Assembly (NCBI RefSeq): GCF_042654345.1 | Contig: NZ_JBHSGB010000006.1 | Location: 550,616 to 614,615, forward strand | DNA: 64,000 bases | Source of the DNA: Pararheinheimera marina | Lineage (GTDB): Bacteria > Pseudomonadota > Gammaproteobacteria > Enterobacterales > Alteromonadaceae | Reading direction: 5' to 3' | Part shown: one piece after another, positions 52,682 to 61,172 of the stretch | How positions within the stretch are numbered: position 1 is the first letter of the stretch | Layout of the letters: each line of letters opens with the position of its first letter | Translations under genes and position numbers: made by a program | The notes under the pieces: model-generated | Told to the model about the DNA's origin: nothing | The model's input: only the letters and a program-made list of their open reading frames with translations | The model's database searches: none

Positions 52682-53491
52682 CTATGCTAAGTCGGCCAAT
52701 CCCAGCACTTGCTGCATAGAATAAAGTCCAGGCTGCTTATTTTGCAACCATAGCGCTGCCCGCCATGCGCCTTGTGCGAAGGTCGTACGACTGGATGCCT
52801 TATGGGTAATTTCCAGACGCTCGCCAAGGTCAGCAAATAACGCTGTGTGATCACCGATGATGTCACCCCCCCGCACAGTGGCAAAGCCGATGGTCTGCTG
52901 ATCGCGTTCACCGGTAATACCTTCCCGGCCATAGACAGCCACGTCAGCTAAATCGCGCCCCAGCGTTTTGGCAATCTGGTGACCTATAGCCATCGCTGTA
53001 CCAGACGGCGCGTCCTTTTTAAAGCGATGGTGCGCTTCAATAATTTCAATGTCGGCCGAATTACCCATCACTTTGGCAGCCGTTTGCACCAGATGCAGCA
53101 GCAAATTAACCCCAACACTCATATTAGGGGCCCAGACGATAGGTATGAGCTTGGCCGCAGCCTGCACCTGAGCATATTGACTATCGCTCAGGCCTGTGAC
53201 ACCAATCACCATGGCCTTTTTGGCCTGCACTGCCAGCTCAAGATGCTGCAACATGGCTTCAGGCATTGTAAAGTCAATCCAGATGTCGGCCTGTTGTATC
53301 ACAGCCAGAGTGGTTTGCTGCAGTAACACAGAAGTTTTGCCACACCCAGCCAACTCACCAGCATCCAGGCCAGCCAGTTCTGAACCCAAACGAACTGTGG
53401 CGGCAGCCAAAGGCAACGCCTGCTCTTTTGCCACAGTGACCAGAGCCCGGCCCATCCGGCCATTTGCGCCTAAAATACCTACGCTGCCCAT
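52682..53491 (-). CDS. dapB: 4-hydroxy-tetrahydrodipicolinate reductase
   Basis: NAD(P)H-dependent step of lysine and diaminopimelate synthesis. Dinucleotide-binding GILGANGRMGRAL at the N-terminus, the EAHHRFKKDAPSGTA catalytic/substrate loop with H and K, and DFTMPEAM. 269 aa. It precedes carA in gene order on the same strand, the classic dapB-carAB neighbourhood. Confidence 0.97.
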   Translation of the reverse strand: MGSVGILGANGRMGRALVTVAKEQALPLAAATVRLGSELAGLDAGELAGCGKTSVLLQQTTLAVIQQADIWIDFTMPEAMLQHLELAVQAKKAMVIGVTGLSDSQYAQVQAAAKLIPIVWAPNMSVGVNLLLHLVQTAAKVMGNSADIEIIEAHHRFKKDAPSGTAMAIGHQIAKTLGRDLADVAVYGREGITGERDQQTIGFATVRGGDIIGDHTALFADLGERLEITHKASSRTTFAQGAWRAALWLQNKQPGLYSMQQVLGLADLA

Positions 53492-53561
53492 TAGCTACCT
53501 CAACAGAATTCAAAATCGGCCGCTATTTAACGGCAGTCTGGATGGATAAGCAATAAAAACC

Positions 53562-54716
53562 TCAGACCGCAGCCCGGAAAATGGCTTCGGAGGCGGCGTA
53601 GTCAATCTGGCCATGTTCACCCAGCTGCTGCATACCTGCAGCCCTGACTTTGGCGGCCAGTTCTGTGGCGGCACTTGCAGGTAAACCATAATCAGTTAAG
53701 CGGGTTGGCACGCCCATACGCTCAAAGAACAAACGGGTATGGGTGATGGCTTCGTCAATTTGACGTTCTGGGTCCTGATGTTTCAGGCCCCAGACGTTTT
53801 CAGCAAATTGCAGCAACTTTTGCTTTTTCGCTTCCCGCTGATGCTGTAATAAAGCCGGCAACACCACCGCAAGAGTCTGGGCATGGTCTAGGCCATAAAG
53901 TGCCGTGATCTGATGACCCAACGCATGCGTCGCCCAATCCTGCGGCACACCCACACCAATCAGTCCGTTGAGCGCCATGGTGGCAGACCACATCAGATTC
54001 GCCCGTACATCGTAGTTTTCTGGTTGTGCCAGCGCTTTGGGGCCAACATCAATCAGGATCCTCAACAAAGATTCAGCAAACGCATCCTGTACAGCCGCAT
54101 TCACTGGGTACGTCATGTACTGCTCCATCACGTGGACGAAGGCGTCGACAGCACCATTGGCGATTTGTTTGGCTGGCAAGCTATAGGTTACGGTCGGGTC
54201 CAATACGGCAAACTGCGGATACACTGATGGGTGGGAAAAGGACAACTTTTCCTGAGTGGCTTTTTTGGTGATCACGGCATGAGGGTTACTTTCAGAACCC
54301 GTAGCAGGCAAGGTTAATACGCAGCCTAAAGGCAACGCCTGACGTACCCGCACTTTGTTTTGCAAAATAGCCCAGCCGTCCAGCTCTAGCAGAGCTGCAG
54401 CAGCGATGTATTTGCTGCCGTCCACTACGGAACCACCACCCACGGCCAGAATAAAATCGAGTTTTTCTTGTTGAACCAGCGCGACCGCTTTACTCAGTGT
54501 TTCGTAGCTTGGGTTCGGCTCAATACCACCAAATTCGACCACCAGATGCTGCTTCAACGCGCTTGTCACCTGCTGATACACACCGTTATGGTGAATGGAA
54601 CCGCCTCCATAAGTGAGCAGCACCCGAGCTCCAGCCGGTATCAATTGACTTAACTGTGCAATTTGGCCTGCGCCAAAAACTATACGGGTCGGGTTTTGAT
54701 AGGAGAAATTCAGCAT
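53562..54716 (-). CDS. yqhD: iron-containing (group III) alcohol dehydrogenase, YqhD type
   Basis: NADPH-dependent aldehyde reductase that detoxifies short-chain and lipid-derived aldehydes in E. coli. Nucleotide-binding GGGS in YGGGSIHHNGVY and AVGGGSVVDGSKY; metal ligands D and H in NGAVDAFVHVMEQY and the HALGHQITALYGLDHAQTLAV helix. The ATG that begins MLNFSYQNPTRIVFG gives 384 aa (E. coli 387). It is divergent from the NhaC-type antiporter; no YqhC-type regulator is next to it. Confidence 0.93.
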   Translation of the reverse strand: MLNFSYQNPTRIVFGAGQIAQLSQLIPAGARVLLTYGGGSIHHNGVYQQVTSALKQHLVVEFGGIEPNPSYETLSKAVALVQQEKLDFILAVGGGSVVDGSKYIAAAALLELDGWAILQNKVRVRQALPLGCVLTLPATGSESNPHAVITKKATQEKLSFSHPSVYPQFAVLDPTVTYSLPAKQIANGAVDAFVHVMEQYMTYPVNAAVQDAFAESLLRILIDVGPKALAQPENYDVRANLMWSATMALNGLIGVGVPQDWATHALGHQITALYGLDHAQTLAVVLPALLQHQREAKKQKLLQFAENVWGLKHQDPERQIDEAITHTRLFFERMGVPTRLTDYGLPASAATELAAKVRAAGMQQLGEHGQIDYAASEAIFRAAV

Positions 54717-54877
54717 AACGTGTGACTCTTCTGGTTGCGATAGATCAGATATGCGCCTGCCGGAGCCAAAGTTCAAGGGAGTTCATCGCAGAGTAGGCAA
54801 CAGAGAGAAAAGTAGATAGGCTGTTTTTTCATCGGACTGGCAACCAAATCAGGTTCTAACTCAGGTCGTTTTCTTAT

Positions 54878-54906
54878 TTGACAGGACTTCTGGACGTCTA
54901 TATATT
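54878..54906 (+). promoter_or_regulatory. sigma-70 promoter of the NhaC-type gene
   Basis: Perfect TTGACA, 17-nt spacer and TATATT, 44 nt before the start codon. One of the best promoter matches in the window. Confidence 0.8.
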
Positions 54907-54949
54907 CCGCCAGATTTTAAAAACCTCAACCAATTAACGAGGATAACGA

Positions 54950-56257
54950 ATGACTCATTCGGAAAAACAGCAGGCACGTCTGTCGTTACTGCCGATGCTG
55001 CTGTTTGTAGCACTATTTTTAGGCACCGGCCTTTACCTGCAATCGCAAGGTGTTGACTACGCTTTTTACCAGCTGCCTGGGCCTGTCGCCATCATTCCCG
55101 CTTTAGTACTGGCCATCTGGCTGTTTAAAGCACCATTAAATAACGCGATTGAGGTTGCTGTGCGCGGCGCAGGCAACAGCAATATCATCACCATGTGTTT
55201 TATCTACTTGTTAGCCGGTGCCTTCGCCGCTGTCGCGCAGGCCACTGGCGGTGTTGACGCAGTAGTCAATGCAGGCCTGTCCTTGGTTCCTGCGCAATTT
55301 TTGTTGCCCGGACTGTTTGTGATTTCTGGCTTGGTCGCTACCGCCATGGGCACCTCAATGGGTACTATCGGTGCTTTGGCTCCTATTGCGGTAGGTCTGG
55401 CCCAACAAGCAGGTCTGGAGCCGGCGCTGGTGGCTGGTGTACTGCTCAGCGGCGCCATTTTTGGCGACAATCTGTCGATCATTTCAGACACCACCATTGC
55501 CTCAACCCGCACTCAAGGTGCGCAGATGAAAGATAAATTCCGTGAAAACCTGAAAATAGCCCTACCCGCGGCATTGCTGACCTTAGTCATTTTTGTGCTG
55601 ATCGGCCAAAACGAAAGTCAGGTAACGGTCAATGAATTCAATTGGACAGGCGTACTGCCATACGCAGCCATTCTGATCCTGGCCGTCGCTGGCTTAAATG
55701 TGTTTGCCGTGCTGCTGTTGGGCATTGTGCTGGCTGCGCTGCAGGGCGCACTGTTTGCCAACTACGATGTCGCAGGCTTGGGGAAAGATATCTACAAAGG
55801 CTTTGGCTCAATGCAGGAAATCTTCCTGCTGTCGATGCTGGTCGGCGCTTTGGGCGAATTTATTAAGCAACAAGGTGGCTTGGATTATTTATCGCAGCAT
55901 ATCAGCAGTTATGCCGAAAAACTGCGCCTGGCTGGGAATAAAGCCCAGCAACTGGCCATTGCTGCTTTGGTGTTTGTCAGCAACCTCTGTATTGCCAACA
56001 ATACAGTCGCCATTGTAGTGGCTGGTGAAGTCAGCAAACAAATTGCCACAGAACATCAGATCAGTGCCAAACGCAGTGCGAGCCTGCTGGATGTGTTTGC
56101 CTGTATTGCACAAGGTTTGGTGCCTTACGGCGCTCAGGCCCTGTTGTTGGGAGCCAGCTTTGGTTTATCGCCCTGGGATGTGGTGACCCAAAGTTATTAC
56201 TGCCTGTTATTGGCGCTGTTTGCCCTACTGCGCATTGCCTTTGAGAAAACCAAATAA
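54950..56257 (+). CDS. Na+/H+ antiporter of the NhaC family
   Basis: Polytopic inner-membrane transporter, 435 aa, with about eleven membrane segments. GTSMGTIGALAPIAVGLA and the AGVLLSGAIFGDNLSIISDTTIASTR loop are hallmark sequence of the NhaC family; related members move protons against sodium or basic amino acids, so the ion is not certain. The ribosome-binding site ACGAGGATAACG precedes the ATG. It has its own promoter and a strong terminator, so it is a single-gene unit. Confidence 0.88.
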   Translation: MTHSEKQQARLSLLPMLLFVALFLGTGLYLQSQGVDYAFYQLPGPVAIIPALVLAIWLFKAPLNNAIEVAVRGAGNSNIITMCFIYLLAGAFAAVAQATGGVDAVVNAGLSLVPAQFLLPGLFVISGLVATAMGTSMGTIGALAPIAVGLAQQAGLEPALVAGVLLSGAIFGDNLSIISDTTIASTRTQGAQMKDKFRENLKIALPAALLTLVIFVLIGQNESQVTVNEFNWTGVLPYAAILILAVAGLNVFAVLLLGIVLAALQGALFANYDVAGLGKDIYKGFGSMQEIFLLSMLVGALGEFIKQQGGLDYLSQHISSYAEKLRLAGNKAQQLAIAALVFVSNLCIANNTVAIVVAGEVSKQIATEHQISAKRSASLLDVFACIAQGLVPYGAQALLLGASFGLSPWDVVTQSYYCLLLALFALLRIAFEKTK

Positions 56258-56266
56258 GCACTCTTG

Positions 56267-56305
56267 AATAAACAAGCCCGCATGCTGCGGGCTTGTTTAT
56301 TGTTT
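56267..56305. terminator. bidirectional terminator
   Basis: A perfect 16-bp stem (AATAAACAAGCCCGCA and complement) with a 3-nt loop, between the convergent antiporter and M48 genes. A/T tracts on both sides suit termination in both directions. Confidence 0.85.
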
Positions 56306-56333
56306 TACTGAATGTATTCACCCAGCAGCGAGC

Positions 56334-57137
56334 TTAGCCTTTACTGCAGGCCGGTAATGCTCCCTGACTGCGACGCTGCTGAAAGTACCCCTCTGCCACC
56401 GCCATATGTGCATCTAAGGCTTTGATCCGGTTTTCTGGCACCGGGTGGCTCGACAAAAACTGTGGTGTGCCACCGCTGCCTTTAGCCGCCATGTTTTGCC
56501 AAAGCTTCACGGACTGCGCAGGTTCAAAACCGGCTTTCGCCATTAAATCCAACCCGATAATATCCGCTTCACTTTCATGAGTACGGCTAAACGGCAACGC
56601 AACGCCAATTTGAGCGCCCACCCCAAAAGCAGTCATCAGTTGCTGTTGATACTGTGAACCTGTCGCCGCCAAAGCGCTGTCAGCAACGGTCAGAGCGGTT
56701 TGAATAAATTGGTCGCTCGACAATCGCTCGTTGCTATGACCGGCCATGACGTGTGCAATTTCATGCCCGATCACAGCGGCCAGTTGATGCTGGTTTTCTG
56801 CCACCAGCAGCAACCCTGTATAAACCCCAATTTTGCCGCCGGGTAATGCGAAGGCATTGACCTGATCGTCTTCAAATACCACCACTTCCCATGGACTTTG
56901 TTGCCATTTGGCATCGGTCTGCTTAATCAGGGTATTGGCAACACACTGCACGTACTGGTTGATTTTTTTATTGCTGCTGACCGGTGTCTCTTTTTTCATG
57001 CCTTCGAAGGTCTGAGAGCCCATGGCGCTTAACTTACTCTCATCAAACAGCATCAGTTGTCGCCGGCCCGTCGGCGAATGGGCACAACTGGCCAGCAATA
57101 CAGAAACCGCCAGCAAGGCATAAGTAAAATGACGCAT
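56334..57137 (-). CDS. loiP: M48-family metallopeptidase lipoprotein, LoiP-like
   Basis: Outer-membrane lipoprotein peptidase. Lipobox LLASC with the lipid-bearing cysteine at 18; zinc site H125-E-x-x-H129 in GHEIAHVMAGH with the third ligand in THESEADIIGLDLM; 267 aa. In E. coli the related LoiP (YggG) is induced by low osmolarity and works with BepA and YcaL in envelope quality control. The symbol is by resemblance; it could equally be called YcaL-like. Confidence 0.82.
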   Translation of the reverse strand: MRHFTYALLAVSVLLASCAHSPTGRRQLMLFDESKLSAMGSQTFEGMKKETPVSSNKKINQYVQCVANTLIKQTDAKWQQSPWEVVVFEDDQVNAFALPGGKIGVYTGLLLVAENQHQLAAVIGHEIAHVMAGHSNERLSSDQFIQTALTVADSALAATGSQYQQQLMTAFGVGAQIGVALPFSRTHESEADIIGLDLMAKAGFEPAQSVKLWQNMAAKGSGGTPQFLSSHPVPENRIKALDAHMAVAEGYFQQRRSQGALPACSKG

Positions 57138-57191
57138 AACTTCCCTCCTGCATCTGTTGGCATCAAGGCCAACATGAATTAACTGCTACTT

Positions 57192-57222
57192 CAAAAACAA
57201 CAAACCACCTTATGGTGGTTTG
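57192..57222 (-). terminator. intrinsic terminator after dnaJ
   Basis: CAAACCACC and GGTGGTTTG, 4-nt loop, followed on the - strand by TTGTTTTT. Confidence 0.8.
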
Positions 57223-57234
57223 CTGAATTGGTAC

Positions 57235-58359
57235 TTAACCGGTTAAATCATCAAAGAACTTTTTCACACCGTCGAAAAATCCTTTGGATTTGGGCCGGTG
57301 TTTGCCTTCGCTGTCACCGATCCAGCTTTCGTCCAGCTGGCGCAGCAATTCCTTCTGACGTTCGCTGAGGTTAACCGGTGTTTCCACCACAACCTTACAG
57401 ACCAGATCACCGACACCTCCGCCGCGCACCGACTGCACACCTTTGCCACGTAAGCGGAACATTTTGTCGGTCTGAGTTTCAGCCGGGATCTTCAGCTTAA
57501 CCCGGCCATCCAGCGTCGGTACGTCGATTTCGCCACCTAAGGCTGCAGTGCTGAAACTGATAGGCACATCGCAGTACAGGTTATTCCCATCCCGCACAAA
57601 GATCGGGTGGTCTTTTACATGCACCTGCACATACAAGTCGCCCGCCTGAGCACCAAACATTCCGGCTTCGCCTTCGCCAGCCAGACGGATGCGATCACCG
57701 GTATCCACGCCAGCAGGGATTTTCACCGAAAGCGTTTTGGTTTTCTCTACCCGGCCGTCGCCATGGCATTTAGAGCATGGATCCGGGATGATCTTGCCGC
57801 GGCCACTACAAGTAGGGCAGGTTTGTTGTACGGCAAAAAAGCCCTGACGCATAGTCACCTGACCGGCCCCATGACAGGTTGGACACGATTTAGCCTGAGT
57901 TCCTTTTTTAGCGCCTGAACCGTCACAACTGTCACAGCTGACCCAGGTGGGCACTTTGATTTCAACCGACTTGCCTTTCACCGCCTCTTCCAGGCTCAGC
58001 TCCAGGTTGTACCGTAAGTCAGAGCCGCGCTGTGCTCTGGATTGACCACGGCGGCCACCACCAAAGATATCGCCGAATACGTCGCCGAAAATATCATTAA
58101 AGTCAGCACCACCGCCACCACCGCCGCGATTCGGGTCAACGCCGGCATGACCGTACTTATCGTAGGCTGCACGCTTCTGGTCATCGGACAGGATTTCGTA
58201 AGCTTCCTGAACCTCTTTAAACTTTTCTTCCATGGCTTTATCGCCCTGAGTCCGGTCAGGGTGATACTTCATCGCCAGTCGCTTATAGGCCTTTTTGATT
58301 TCTTTCTCATCGGCGCCTTTGGCAACGCCGAGAACTTCGTAATAATCACGTTTCGACAT
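57235..58359 (-). CDS. dnaJ: co-chaperone DnaJ (Hsp40)
   Basis: Delivers clients to DnaK and stimulates its ATPase. J domain with HPD (MKYHPDRTQGD), a glycine/phenylalanine stretch (residues 76-105, GGGGGGADFNDIFGDVFGDIFGG in part), four CxxCxGxG zinc motifs (CDSCDGSG, CPTCHGAG, CPTCSGRG, CSKCHGDG) and a C-terminal substrate domain. 374 aa. It follows dnaK after 100 nt that contain a hairpin. Confidence 0.98.
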   Translation of the reverse strand: MSKRDYYEVLGVAKGADEKEIKKAYKRLAMKYHPDRTQGDKAMEEKFKEVQEAYEILSDDQKRAAYDKYGHAGVDPNRGGGGGGADFNDIFGDVFGDIFGGGRRGQSRAQRGSDLRYNLELSLEEAVKGKSVEIKVPTWVSCDSCDGSGAKKGTQAKSCPTCHGAGQVTMRQGFFAVQQTCPTCSGRGKIIPDPCSKCHGDGRVEKTKTLSVKIPAGVDTGDRIRLAGEGEAGMFGAQAGDLYVQVHVKDHPIFVRDGNNLYCDVPISFSTAALGGEIDVPTLDGRVKLKIPAETQTDKMFRLRGKGVQSVRGGGVGDLVCKVVVETPVNLSERQKELLRQLDESWIGDSEGKHRPKSKGFFDGVKKFFDDLTG

Positions 58360-58379
58360 AACAGCTCATCTTATAAAGG

Positions 58380-58405
58380 AGCGACCGCACAAAGGCGGCC
58401 GCTCG
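58380..58405 (-). other. hairpin between dnaK and dnaJ
   Basis: GAGCG-x-CCGC pairs with GCGG-x-CGCTC (one mismatch, 6-nt loop) just upstream of dnaJ, with no T-run. It may adjust the dnaK:dnaJ ratio by processing or partial termination. Confidence 0.5.
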
Positions 58406-58459
58406 GATTGACTCTGAGTGTCAGCGCATCTTAAAGACAGGCTGACGACGACACAATGA

Positions 58460-60367
58460 TTACTTGTTGTCTTTCACTTCTTCGAACTCAGCGTCAACGA
58501 CGTCATCACCGCCAGCATTTTTCGGCTGTTCAGCACCACCGGCTTGTTGCTCTTTACGCTGAGCAACTTCTGCCAGTTTCTGACCTGCTTGCAGCAACGC
58601 CTGAGTCTTGGCTTCAATCTCTGCTTTGTCGCTGCCTTTGATCACAGCTTCCAGCGCACTGATGGCTGCTTCGATCTCTTGCTTGTCGTTGGTTGCCAGT
58701 TCTGCACCGACTTCTTCAATTTGCTTGCGGGTACCGTGGATTAACGCATCAGCCTGATTACGGGTTTGTACCAGTTCTTCGAACTTTTTGTCTTCTTCCG
58801 CATTCAGCTCGGCATCACGTACCATACGCTGGATTTCGTCATCGCTTAAACCTGAAGAGGCTTTGATGGTGATCTTCTGCTCTTTACCCGTGTCTTTGTC
58901 TTTGGCCGACACATGCAGAATACCGTCAGCATCCAGGTCGAAAGTCACTTCGATTTGTGGTTCACCACGACGGGCCGGACGAATACCTTCCAGGTTAAAC
59001 TGACCCAGTGATTTGTTGGCAGATGCCTGCTTACGTTCACCTTGCAGTACATGGATGGTCACAGCCGATTGATTGTCATCTGCTGTTGAGAACACTTGCG
59101 ACTTTTTAGTCGGAATGGTGGTGTTCTTTTCAATCAGGGCTGTCATTACGCTACCCATAGTCTCGATACCCAGAGACAGTGGTGTTACGTCCAGCAACAG
59201 TACGTCTTTGACATCACCTGACAGTACAGCACCCTGAATTGCCGCGCCTACAGCCACAGCTTCATCCGGGTTCACGTCTTTACGGGCTTCTTTACCGAAA
59301 AACGCTGCAACCGCTTCCTGTACTTTTGGCATACGGGTCTGACCGCCAACCAGGATAATATCGTCAATGTCGCTGACTGACAGGTCTGCATCTTTCAGAG
59401 CTTGCTTTAACGGCTCAATAGTACGGGCAACCAGGTCATCCACCAGAGATTCCAGCTTGGCGCGGGTCACTTTGATGTTTAAGTGTTTAGGACCAGTGGC
59501 ATCTGCAGTGATATACGGCAGGTTCACTTCGGTCTGAGAAGCAGACGAAAGCTCAATTTTGGCTTTTTCCGCGGCTTCTTTCAGACGCTGCATTGCCAGT
59601 GGGTCGTTGCGCAGGTCAATGCCCTGCTCTTTCTTGAACTCATCCACCAGATAGTTGATCAGGCGAGAGTCGAAGTCTTCACCACCTAAGTGAGTATCGC
59701 CATTGGTCGACAGAACTTCGAAAGTTTGCTCGCCATCGACATCATCAATTTCAATGATAGAGATATCGAAAGTACCACCACCTAAGTCATACACCGCAAT
59801 TTTGGTGTCGCCTTTTTTCTTGTCCATGCCGTAAGCCAGTGCGGCTGCAGTTGGTTCGTTGATGATACGTTTCACTTCCAGACCCGCGATGCGGCCAGCG
59901 TCTTTTGTCGCCTGACGCTGCGCGTCGTTGAAGTATGCAGGTACTGTGATAACAGCTTCAGTCACTGGCTCGCCCAGATAATCTTCAGCCGTCTTTTTCA
60001 TCTTTTTCAGCACTTCAGCTGAAATCTGCGGAGCAGCCAGCTTTTTGCCTTTAACTTCAACCCATGCATCCCCATTGTCAGCTTTAACAATCTGGAAAGG
60101 CATAATTTTGATATCGCGTTGTACTTCAGCGTCTTCAAAACGACGACCAATCAGACGTTTGATGGCAAACAGGGTATTTTTCGGGTTCGTCACTGCCTGG
60201 CGTTTGGCCGGCTGGCCCACTAATACTTCGCCGTCATCGGCATAAGCGATGATCGAAGGCGTAGTACGCGTACCTTCTGCGTTTTCGATAACCCGAGGCT
60301 TGTCACCATCTAAAATGGCCACACAGCTGTTTGTTGTACCTAAGTCAATACCGATAATTCTACCCAT
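58460..60367 (-). CDS. dnaK: chaperone DnaK (Hsp70)
   Basis: ATP-driven chaperone. GIDLGTTNSCVAIL phosphate-1 loop, AVYDLGGGTFDISI phosphate-2, ILVGGQTRMP adenosine motif; substrate-binding domain from LLLDVTPLSLGIETMG; C-terminal helical lid and the DAEFEEV tail. 635 aa. It is read from a consensus heat-shock promoter; dnaJ follows, while a grpE gene is not in the window. Confidence 0.98.
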   Translation of the reverse strand: MGRIIGIDLGTTNSCVAILDGDKPRVIENAEGTRTTPSIIAYADDGEVLVGQPAKRQAVTNPKNTLFAIKRLIGRRFEDAEVQRDIKIMPFQIVKADNGDAWVEVKGKKLAAPQISAEVLKKMKKTAEDYLGEPVTEAVITVPAYFNDAQRQATKDAGRIAGLEVKRIINEPTAAALAYGMDKKKGDTKIAVYDLGGGTFDISIIEIDDVDGEQTFEVLSTNGDTHLGGEDFDSRLINYLVDEFKKEQGIDLRNDPLAMQRLKEAAEKAKIELSSASQTEVNLPYITADATGPKHLNIKVTRAKLESLVDDLVARTIEPLKQALKDADLSVSDIDDIILVGGQTRMPKVQEAVAAFFGKEARKDVNPDEAVAVGAAIQGAVLSGDVKDVLLLDVTPLSLGIETMGSVMTALIEKNTTIPTKKSQVFSTADDNQSAVTIHVLQGERKQASANKSLGQFNLEGIRPARRGEPQIEVTFDLDADGILHVSAKDKDTGKEQKITIKASSGLSDDEIQRMVRDAELNAEEDKKFEELVQTRNQADALIHGTRKQIEEVGAELATNDKQEIEAAISALEAVIKGSDKAEIEAKTQALLQAGQKLAEVAQRKEQQAGGAEQPKNAGGDDVVDAEFEEVKDNK

Positions 60368-60416
60368 AACTGCTCTCCGCTACTTAATCTGAACAATTAA
60401 TATTGTGTTGAACCGT

Positions 60417-60445
60417 TAATGGGGCTTATCCCTATTTGATTCAAG
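60417..60445 (-). promoter_or_regulatory. sigma-32 heat-shock promoter of dnaK-dnaJ
   Basis: CTTGAA, a 15-nt spacer and CCCCATTA on the - strand, a close match to the sigma-32 consensus, about 50 nt upstream of dnaK. Confidence 0.85.
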
Positions 60446-60569
60446 GTTATTTTCTGAAAATTTTTTCTATTTGCGCGATAAAGCAGCAAATGTCCCGGAT
60501 AAACCGCAATTTGGCGGCATAGCTTATGCAAACATTAAATATGTATGCTCTGAATTTTCTACCGCAAAT

Positions 60570-60600
60570 CTGCTAGCGAACGCGTATAATTCCTGCTAGC
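60570..60600 (+). promoter_or_regulatory. putative luxS promoter with flanking direct repeats
   Basis: A TATAAT box (60585-60590) lies between two copies of CTGCTAGC (60570-60577 and 60593-60600), each holding the palindrome GCTAGC. The -35 region is weak, so a regulator binding the repeats is possible. Confidence 0.45.
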
Positions 60601-60625
60601 TGCGTTGAAACAAAAGAGACAGACT

Positions 60626-61129
60626 ATGCCTTTACTCGATAGCTTTACCGTTGACCACACCATTATGAAAGCGCCTGCTGTGCGGGTAGCTAAAAAAATG
60701 AATACGCCAAAAGGCGACGCCATCACTGTGTTTGATTTACGTTTTTGCGTGCCGAACCAGGAAATCCTGTCGGAGAAAGGCATTCACACGCTGGAGCATT
60801 TGTTCGCCGGCTTTATGCGTGACCACTTAAATGGAGCTGACGTTGAGATTATCGATATCTCGCCAATGGGTTGCCGTACTGGCTTTTATATGAGCCTGAT
60901 TGGTACGCCGGACGAACAACGCGTCGCCGAAGCCTGGAAAGCAGCCATGGCCGATGTGCTTCAGGTGCAAACCCAAAACGAAATTCCGGAGCTGAATATT
61001 TATCAGTGTGGTACTGCCCAGATGCACTCACTGGATGAAGCGAAAGAAATCGCCCAGAACATCATCAACAGAGGGGTTGGTGTAAATTTGAATGACGAGC
61101 TGAAGCTGTCTGCAGAATTTTTAAAATAA
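60626..61129 (+). CDS. luxS: S-ribosylhomocysteine lyase
   Basis: Splits S-ribosylhomocysteine into homocysteine and DPD, the precursor of autoinducer-2. The metal site H54-T-L-E-H58 and C128 (QCGTAQMHS) are intact; 167 aa. The ATG giving MPLLDSFTVDHT has a GAGACAG-type site upstream and matches the family start; an in-frame start 21 nt earlier is less likely. It is divergent from dnaK and has its own terminator. No pfs gene is near. Confidence 0.96.
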   Translation: MPLLDSFTVDHTIMKAPAVRVAKKMNTPKGDAITVFDLRFCVPNQEILSEKGIHTLEHLFAGFMRDHLNGADVEIIDISPMGCRTGFYMSLIGTPDEQRVAEAWKAAMADVLQVQTQNEIPELNIYQCGTAQMHSLDEAKEIAQNIINRGVGVNLNDELKLSAEFLK

Positions 61130-61135
61130 AGAAAT

Positions 61136-61161
61136 AAGGCTGACGCTCAAGCGTCAGCCTT
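61136..61161. terminator. terminator between convergent luxS and chemoreceptor genes
   Basis: AAGGCTGACGC and GCGTCAGCCTT form an 11-bp stem with a 4-nt loop. T-tracts are short on both sides. Confidence 0.7.
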
Positions 61162-61172
61162 AAACAATTGAA

